Shown here: piece by piece, positions 6,912-11,404 of the stretch
How positions within the stretch are numbered: the stretch's first letter is position 1
How the letters are laid out: each line of letters starts with the position of its first letter
Source: an uncultured Blautia sp.
GTDB taxonomy: Bacteria; Bacillota_A; Clostridia; Lachnospirales; Lachnospiraceae
Reading direction: 5' to 3'
Assembly (NCBI GenBank): GCA_905209435.1
Contig: CAJLTE010000095.1
Location: 1-11,404, forward strand
DNA: 11,404 bases
Notes under the pieces: model-generated
The model's input: only the letters and a program-made list of their open reading frames with translations
Databases searched by the model: none
What the model was told of the DNA's origin: nothing
Program-made: the position numbers and the translations under genes

Positions 6912-6955
6912 AACCGGGAATCTATCAAGAAGAATGGTTGATTTCCGGTTTTCTT
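6912..6955 (+). terminator. Rho-independent terminator between MATE gene and small ORF
   Basis: AACCGGGAATC (6912-6922) pairs with GATTTCCGGTT (6940-6950), giving 11 bp with one G-T wobble, and a short T-rich tail (TTCTTAT) follows. The loop is 17 nt. It may end the MATE transcript, a short RNA from the promoter at 6854-6882, or both. Confidence 0.6.
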
Positions 6956-6958
6956 ATG

Positions 6959-7011
6959 TGAATATCCGCTTGACAGGCCGAATTTTGGGCTTTAAATATG
7001 GCGAATATTCA
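6959..7011. repeat. Inverted repeat flanking the small-gene promoter
   Basis: TGAATATCCGC (6959-6969) and GCGAATATTCA (7001-7011) are inverted copies with one mismatch over 11 nt. The arms are centred 42 bp apart, close to four helical turns, and bracket the promoter. The right arm contains the palindrome GAATATTC. It looks like a paired operator; the binding protein is unknown. Confidence 0.45.
6970..6998 (+). promoter_or_regulatory. Promoter of the small orphan gene
   Basis: A perfect -35 box TTGACA (6970-6975) is followed 16-17 nt later by the AT-rich TTAAATA (6992-6998). Expected transcription start is near 7003-7005, about 20 nt before the ribosome site of the small gene. It is flanked on both sides by the arms of an inverted repeat (6959-6969 and 7001-7011). 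Confidence 0.45.
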
Positions 7012-7038
7012 TAAATATCAGAGAGGAGGACAGTGAAG

Positions 7039-7341
7039 GTGAAAAAAGATGCAACAATACAGACAGCAGATGTGATAAATTTATCTGACATGCAGGCAGA
7101 AGCTTTTGCTGCTTCCGCGTGGTATGTAAATGATACTGCAGAATATCTGGCAGCTGAATACGCAGAAAGAACCGCAGCGCACACTGCGGCTGTTTTGCGT
7201 GAACTGAGAATTGCTGTACATGGAGATCATGCCCGTACAGGAGTGCGCGCAGACTGGATGGAACAGGATGGACCAGCTGCTTTTATAATTGGAGCAATGG
7301 ACACATATAGATGCGAAACCACGCAGAGACTGGCACGGTAA
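7039..7341 (+). CDS. Small hypothetical protein of unknown function
   Basis: I do not recognise this protein. It has about 100 residues, is Ala-rich and soluble, and shows no signal peptide or membrane segment. The middle ('AWYVNDTAEYLAAEYAERTAAHTAAVL'-like, with charged and aromatic spacing) looks helical; it is followed by 'IAVHGDHARTG' and 'GPAAFIIGAMDTYR'. A very strong AGGAGG (7024-7029) supports translation. The start is a GTG: 7039 has a 9-nt gap from that site, while the in-frame GTG at 7033 has only 3 nt, so 7039 is preferred. It has its own promoter upstream. Its last ten or so codons overlap the 5' arm of a large terminator-like structure that precedes the pot operon. It could act as a regulator or be a translated leader for that operon; both are inference. 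Confidence 0.55.
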   Translation: MKKDATIQTADVINLSDMQAEAFAASAWYVNDTAEYLAAEYAERTAAHTAAVLRELRIAVHGDHARTGVRADWMEQDGPAAFIIGAMDTYRCETTQRLAR

Positions 7342-7410
7342 CAGGTGTCAGCATTGGCATAAGCTGATGTAGGGGCGAAAGCTTTTACGCATGGTTTCGT
7401 ATTTTTTTTT
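7311..7410 (+). terminator. Large branched terminator-like RNA structure before the pot operon
   Basis: ATGCGAAACCACGC (7311-7324) pairs with GCATGGTTTCGTAT (7389-7402), giving 14 positions with one mismatch and one wobble. The stem runs directly into a run of nine T (7402-7410). Inside, GTCAGC/GCTGAT (7347-7352, 7363-7368) form a second hairpin, and GGGGC-GAAA-GCTTT (7372-7385) forms a third with a GAAA tetraloop. The 5' arm lies within the coding part of the small gene, whose stop is at 7339-7341. It is at least a terminator. The multibranched shape upstream of a transporter operon also suggests an attenuator; it matches no riboswitch class I know. Confidence 0.6.
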
Positions 7411-7456
7411 ATCCTGAAAAAATATTTTGCATTTAGCTATAAAAAAGTAGCGAAAC

Positions 7457-7470
7457 GGATAATTTTATCC
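7457..7470. promoter_or_regulatory. Palindrome upstream of potA, possible operator
   Basis: GGATAA (7457-7462) and TTATCC (7465-7470) are perfect inverted arms around TT, 14 nt upstream of the potA ribosome site. GATAAT within it resembles a -10 box but has no good -35 partner. No clear promoter for potA was found in 7411-7497, so potA may depend on read-through from the small gene. Confidence 0.35.
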
Positions 7471-7497
7471 TCTTCACATGAAAGGAGCTGAGTAAAG

Positions 7498-8760
7498 TTG
7501 GCAGAGATTTCACTTGAACTGAAAGAGATAAAGAAAAGTTTTACAGAAGGCGAAGCAGTTCTGGATAATATCAGTCTTGTGATCAGCAAGGGCGAGTTTA
7601 TTACACTGTTGGGCTCTTCGGGATGCGGCAAGACGACAACACTGCGGATCATTGCCGGACTGGAGCAGCCCGATGCTGGAAGTGTCTGGCTGGACGGCAG
7701 GGAAGTGACCGGGCTGGAACCAAACCAGCGAGATGTAAATACAGTATTCCAGAATTATGCGCTCTTTCCACATATGAATGTGGCAGAGAATATCGGGTAC
7801 GGACTGAAACTGAAGAAAGTTCCAAAGAATGAGATTAAGAAAAAAGTTTCTCAGATGCTGGAATTGGTACAACTTGAAGGATATGAAAAAAGAAAACCTT
7901 CAGAACTCTCGGGTGGTCAGAAACAGCGAGTCGCGATTGCGAGAGCGCTGGTGAATAACCCAAAAGTACTGTTGCTGGATGAACCGCTGGGAGCGTTGGA
8001 TCTGCAGCTTCGTCGGGCGATGCAGATAGAATTGAAGCATTTGCAGAAGAAACTGGGAATTACATTTATCTATATCACTCACGATCAGGAAGAAGCCATC
8101 AATATGTCTGACAGGATCGCAGTGATGAAAGACGGACGTATCGAGCAGATTGGAACACCGGATGAAATTTATAATCATCCGAAAACCAGCTATGTGGCAA
8201 CATTTGTGGGAAATGCAAATATTCTGCATGGAGTTGTGGAACGCGTTCAGGGGTACAATGCGGTTGTGAAGATTGGAAATGACAGGGTAATTGTAAACCT
8301 TGGAACAAATCAGCAGAATACAGAAAAAGATTCTGGAACACAGATGCAGAACGAAGAAACAACTGTAAACAGAGAGCGGAATACAGGGGCGAGACAGTAT
8401 CTGGCAGCAGGAGAGAAAGTAACTCTGGCTGTGAGAAGTGAAAATATATTGTTACAAGAAGGTACTATAACTGGTGATGCTGATACAGATAATAGAGATG
8501 CTGTTGATATAAGTGTGGCAGATGATATTTTAGATACACATAATACGAATAGTATATCTGGTTTACAGGCAACTGTAACAGAGAAGAATTTTGCAGGAGG
8601 CCAGCTCCGTGTAACTCTGAAACTGAGTGACGGTACAGAACTGATTGCCAGCAGATACGGAATTGATGCATCTGTGGCAGAAGGCCAGACAGTGAGATGC
8701 AGTTTCCTGCCGACAGATGCAGTACTGGTAGACAGGGAGGACATTCATGAAGAAGCGTAG
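7498..8760 (+). CDS. potA: Spermidine/putrescine-type ABC transporter ATP-binding protein (PotA-like)
   Basis: This cytoplasmic ATPase energises a polyamine-type importer with the PotB/PotC permeases that follow. It starts with TTG: AAAGGAG (7481-7487) lies 10 nt upstream and an in-frame stop at 7489-7491 excludes a longer version. Motifs are intact: Walker [10 protein letters not shown] (39-47), Q-loop Gln85 ('[10 protein letters not shown]'), signature LSGGQ (137-141), Walker B VLLLDE (157-162), switch His195 ('THDQEEA'). The C-terminal TOBE regulatory domain (about 245-410) is interrupted by two Asn/Thr/Asp-rich low-complexity stretches (about 268-303 and 322-352), making the protein (420 residues) longer than the common 350-380. 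It overlaps potB by 14 nt. The family also includes iron, thiosulfate and opine importers, so polyamine specificity rests on the closeness of PotB/PotC. Confidence 0.88.
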   Translation: MAEISLELKEIKKSFTEGEAVLDNISLVISKGEFITLLGSSGCGKTTTLRIIAGLEQPDAGSVWLDGREVTGLEPNQRDVNTVFQNYALFPHMNVAENIGYGLKLKKVPKNEIKKKVSQMLELVQLEGYEKRKPSELSGGQKQRVAIARALVNNPKVLLLDEPLGALDLQLRRAMQIELKHLQKKLGITFIYITHDQEEAINMSDRIAVMKDGRIEQIGTPDEIYNHPKTSYVATFVGNANILHGVVERVQGYNAVVKIGNDRVIVNLGTNQQNTEKDSGTQMQNEETTVNRERNTGARQYLAAGEKVTLAVRSENILLQEGTITGDADTDNRDAVDISVADDILDTHNTNSISGLQATVTEKNFAGGQLRVTLKLSDGTELIASRYGIDASVAEGQTVRCSFLPTDAVLVDREDIHEEA

Positions 8761-9610
8761 GAAACGTTCTGACAGCTCTGTATGGATGGCACTTCCGCTA
8801 TATATTTTCACGATCGTGTTTGTGGTATGTCCCCTGATCTATATGGTGGCATTGAGTTTTGCCACGCCGTCCAGAGGATTCGGGGTCACCTGGAAATTTA
8901 CACTGGACAATTACAAAAACATTCTGGAACCGGTATATCTGAATACATTTGTAGAATCCCTGAAACTGGCGTTTACCAGTACGATTGTGATTGCTTTGAT
9001 AGGCTATCCGTTCGGGTACTTCATGGCAAGACTGCCGGAACACCGGAAAAAGAAAGCACAGCTTTTGTTGTCCACACCATTCTGGGTAAATTCACTGATC
9101 CGTCTGTATGGCTGGATCATCATCCTGCAGAAAAAAGGACTTTTAAATTTTGTATTGATAAAGCTTGGGATCATTGAAAAGCCGCTGTCAATCCTGTACA
9201 GTTACCCGGCGATTGTGATCGGAATGATCTATGTACTGCTTCCGTTCATGATCATGTCTGTATATTCCAGTGCCGAGAAGCTGGACTGGTCTTATGTGGA
9301 GGCTGCCAGAGACCTTGGGGCATCCAGAATGCAGGCATTTTTTACCATAACACTGAAGCTTACACTGCCGGGACTGCTCTCCGGTGTGATCCTGACTTTC
9401 GTGCCGTCCATGGGACTGTTCTTTATTGCTGATATCCTGGGCGGAAATAAAGTCGTTCTCGTCGGAAGTCTGATCCAGGACCAGATGACCAGAGGAAGTA
9501 ACTGGCCATTTGCGGCAGCACTTGCAGTTGTGATGATGGTACTTACAACCGTACTGATCATGGTCTACAGAAAAGTAACAAATGCCAGAGAACTGGAGGG
9601 AATCGGATGA
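8747..9610 (+). CDS. potB: Spermidine/putrescine-type ABC transporter permease PotB
   Basis: This 287-residue inner-membrane permease has the length expected for PotB. It has a basic cytoplasmic start (MKKRRKR), a first helix at about 14-37, and further helices at about 74-95, 108-127, 153-172, 208-230 and 255-276. The segment '[13 protein letters not shown]' (111-123) is typical of PotB-type permeases. The EAA loop that docks the ATPase is at about 185-201 ('[17 protein letters not shown]'). AGGGAGG at 8734-8740 gives a good ribosome site; the gene begins inside the end of potA and its stop overlaps the potC start (ATGA). It pairs with PotC to form the channel for spermidine/putrescine-type substrates. 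Confidence 0.92.
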   Translation: MKKRRKRSDSSVWMALPLYIFTIVFVVCPLIYMVALSFATPSRGFGVTWKFTLDNYKNILEPVYLNTFVESLKLAFTSTIVIALIGYPFGYFMARLPEHRKKKAQLLLSTPFWVNSLIRLYGWIIILQKKGLLNFVLIKLGIIEKPLSILYSYPAIVIGMIYVLLPFMIMSVYSSAEKLDWSYVEAARDLGASRMQAFFTITLKLTLPGLLSGVILTFVPSMGLFFIADILGGNKVVLVGSLIQDQMTRGSNWPFAAALAVVMMVLTTVLIMVYRKVTNARELEGIG

Positions 9611-10380
9611 AAAAGAATTCAAAATTTGCCGGATTTTATATGGGACTGATTTTCTTTCTGATGTATCTCCCCATTGCAGTAGTGATCGTATTCTCGTTTA
9701 ATGAATCAAAGCTGCCGGTAAAGTTTACAGGATTTTCCCTGAAATGGTACCAGGAGCTGATCCATGACAGGGCAATGCTGGAAGCGCTGGTAAACAGCCT
9801 GATCCTTGGCGTATTAAGCTGTCTGGTAAGTGCAGTGATCGGTACTCTGGGGGCAGTTGGATTATCAAGGATCCACTGGAAGTCAAAAGGCGCACTGGAA
9901 TATATTTCCATACTGCCGTTAATGATACCTGAGATCATCCTTGGTATGGTGCTGATGGCATTCTTTTACATGCTGAACCTGCCGTTTGGTATGTTGACAC
10001 TGCTGATCGGTCATACAGTATTCTGTGTGCCATATATTCTGATGGAAGTGAAGGCAAGACTGGCAGGCATGGATCCGGCACTGGAAGAAGCTGCAAGGGA
10101 TCTGGGTGCAGGACCTTTCCGGGCGTTCTGGGATATTACGTTGCCACTGATCATGCCGGCGGTAATTTCAGGCTCTCTGCTTGCGTTTGCCATGTCCATG
10201 GATGATGTGGTGATCAGTATCTTTGTAAACGGACCGCGATTGTCTACGCTGCCGATCAAGGTATATACACAGTTAAAGACGGGAGTAACGCCGGAGATTA
10301 ATGCGTTATGTACAATTCTGCTGGCGGCTACACTGATAATTTTTATTGTTTATTCACTTATAACAAAAAAGAAAAAGTAA
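9607..10380 (+). CDS. potC: Spermidine/putrescine-type ABC transporter permease PotC
   Basis: This 257-residue permease has the usual PotC length and is the second half of the polyamine-type channel. The N-terminal helix (about 10-30) with 'YLPIAVVIVFSFNES' is a PotC hallmark, followed by 'WYQELIHD' in the first external loop. Helices follow at about 63-86, 98-121, 128-147, 183-205 and 233-252. The EAA loop is at about 160-181 ('[20 protein letters not shown]'), and 'SMDDVVISIFVNGP', another PotC signature, follows at about 198-211. The ATG overlaps the potB stop by 4 nt, and GGAGGG lies just upstream. No terminator follows; a second PotA-like gene begins 48 nt downstream. Confidence 0.93.
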   Translation: MKKNSKFAGFYMGLIFFLMYLPIAVVIVFSFNESKLPVKFTGFSLKWYQELIHDRAMLEALVNSLILGVLSCLVSAVIGTLGAVGLSRIHWKSKGALEYISILPLMIPEIILGMVLMAFFYMLNLPFGMLTLLIGHTVFCVPYILMEVKARLAGMDPALEEAARDLGAGPFRAFWDITLPLIMPAVISGSLLAFAMSMDDVVISIFVNGPRLSTLPIKVYTQLKTGVTPEINALCTILLAATLIIFIVYSLITKKKK

Positions 10381-10428
10381 ATAAAAAATAAAGCAACAAA
10401 AATAAAAAACATTTAGAGGAAGGAAAAG

Positions 10429-11404
10429 ATGATGAACAAACTGATTGAGTTAAAAAATCTGACAAAGAATTTTGATGATCAGCAGGTTTTGCGCGGCATC
10501 AATCTGGATATTTATGAAAAGGAATTCCTGACGCTGTTGGGACCAAGCGGATGTGGCAAGACAACCACACTTCGAATCATTGCAGGCTTCGAAGAGCCAA
10601 GTGACGGAGAAGTACTGTTTAACGGGATCGAGATTTCCAAGCTTCCCCCTTACAAAAGAGAGGTAAATACCGTATTTCAGAAGTACGCTCTTTTTCCTCA
10701 TTTAAATGTGGCAGAGAACATCGGCTTCGGCCTGAACCTGAAGAAGGTAGATAAGACTGTCATTGCTCAGAAAGTTGAGCGTATGCTGAAGATGGTTGGT
10801 CTGGAAGGCTTTGAAAAAAGAGATGTCACTCTGCTTTCCGGCGGACAGCAGCAGCGAGTTGCCATTGCCAGAGCCCTGGTAAATGAACCAAAAGTTCTGC
10901 TTCTGGATGAGCCTCTGGGTGCGCTGGATGCGAAGATCCGTAAACAGATGCAGGTAGAGTTAAAGAAAATCCAGCAGGAAGTTGGAATTACTTTCATTTA
11001 TGTCACACATGATCAGGAAGAAGCTCTGTCCATGTCTGATACAGTCGTTGTTATGAACAATGGTGAGATCCAGCAGATCGGTTCTCCTACAGATATTTAC
11101 AATGAACCGGAAAACCGTTTCGTTGCAAGCTTTATCGGTGAGTCTAATATCATAGAAGGAACCATGATCCGTGATTATCTGGTTGCATTTGACGGATTTG
11201 AATTCGAATGTGTAGATAAGGGATTTGAAGATAATGAAGAAATCGAAGTTGTATTAAGACCTGAGGATCTGGATATTGTAGATCCTGATCAGGCAAAGAT
11301 CAGGGGAATCGTGCGCAACATTACATTCAAGGGTGTGCACTACGAGATTCTGATCGAGACAGAACTTCGTACTTATATGGTTCATACCACAGATTATGCG
11401 GAAG
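10429..11404 (+). CDS. potA: Second PotA-like ABC transporter ATP-binding protein (3' end outside window)
   Basis: The reading frame is open from ATG 10429 to the window edge (325 codons seen). A start at the adjacent ATG 10432 is equally possible; GAGGAAGGA at 10416-10424 serves either. The motifs are complete: Walker [10 protein letters not shown] (38-46), Q-loop Gln84, signature LSGGQ (136-140), Walker B VLLLDE (156-161), switch His194 ('THDQEEA'). The TOBE domain starts near 240 and contains '[11 protein letters not shown]' (274-284). It is visibly related to the first PotA across the nucleotide-binding domain but lacks that protein's low-complexity insertions. It lies 48 nt after potC, behind an A-rich spacer without a visible terminator. 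It may be a second ATPase of the same transporter or the first gene of another pot-type operon beyond the edge. Confidence 0.88.
   Translation, partial: MMNKLIELKNLTKNFDDQQVLRGINLDIYEKEFLTLLGPSGCGKTTTLRIIAGFEEPSDGEVLFNGIEISKLPPYKREVNTVFQKYALFPHLNVAENIGFGLNLKKVDKTVIAQKVERMLKMVGLEGFEKRDVTLLSGGQQQRVAIARALVNEPKVLLLDEPLGALDAKIRKQMQVELKKIQQEVGITFIYVTHDQEEALSMSDTVVVMNNGEIQQIGSPTDIYNEPENRFVASFIGESNIIEGTMIRDYLVAFDGFEFECVDKGFEDNEEIEVVLRPEDLDIVDPDQAKIRGIVRNITFKGVHYEILIETELRTYMVHTTDYAE

Noticed and set aside
6903..6941. Leader peptide MNNNRESIKKNG overlapping the terminator at 6912-6955
   Set aside because: It has no ribosome site and no run of regulatory codons; it is most likely a chance frame, although its stop falls in the 3' arm of the stem.
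7311..7410. Known riboswitch (fluoride, c-di-GMP, guanidine, THF) upstream of potA
   Set aside because: Short similarities such as GCTGATG are present, but the conserved cores of these classes are not; only a structured terminator can be supported.
8782..9177. A 131-codon plus-strand frame within potB
   Set aside because: It is an out-of-frame reading of potB without its own ribosome site or recognisable motifs.
1..11404. CRISPR arrays, insertion sequences, prophage or toxin-antitoxin genes
   Set aside because: No spaced direct repeats, transposase, phage or toxin families were seen on either strand.

Overview
The window looks like chromosomal DNA of a gut-type Clostridia, most likely a Lachnospiraceae (Blautia/Dorea/Ruminococcus-like). 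Evidence is the moderate-to-low GC, strong AGGAGG-type ribosome sites, TTGACA-type promoters, rho-independent terminators, and gene families typical of that group. This placement is an inference from style and gene content; no marker gene is present. Nothing resembles a phage, an insertion sequence or a CRISPR array.

Layout. (1) 1-52, minus strand: the first 17 codons of a PfkB-type sugar kinase (fructokinase-like), with its own ribosome site and promoter. (2) 355-2655: a GlgB-type glycogen branching enzyme homologue. It keeps the whole branching-enzyme fold signature but has lost several catalytic residues, lacks a C-terminal catalytic-domain segment, and carries a long lysine-rich tail. (3) 2715-2787: tRNA-Thr(CGU), followed by a nested promoter and a terminator. 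(4) 2905-5326: a complete polar amino-acid ABC importer in the order binding protein, permease, ATPase, closed by a terminator. (5) 5455-6810: a MATE-family efflux pump behind a promoter with the 19-bp spacer and dyad typical of MerR-family control. (6) 6811-7497: a regulatory stretch with a promoter-terminator pair that encloses no gene, a second promoter flanked by inverted repeats, an orphan small protein (7039-7341), and a branched terminator-like RNA structure overlapping that gene's 3' end. (7) 7498 to the window end: a spermidine/putrescine-type (Pot) ABC cluster, potA-potB-potC, followed by a second PotA-like ATPase that runs off the edge.

Functionally the window combines carbohydrate metabolism (sugar kinase, glycogen-related protein), nutrient uptake (amino acids, polyamines) and drug/metabolite efflux. 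The three transport modules look like independent transcription units.

The items most worth a second look are the probable branching-enzyme pseudoenzyme with a histone-H1-like tail, and the small orphan gene plus branched terminator in front of the pot operon, which could be an attenuation system. The tRNA whose terminator lies downstream of the next operon's promoter, and the duplicated PotA around one PotBC pair, also merit checking.
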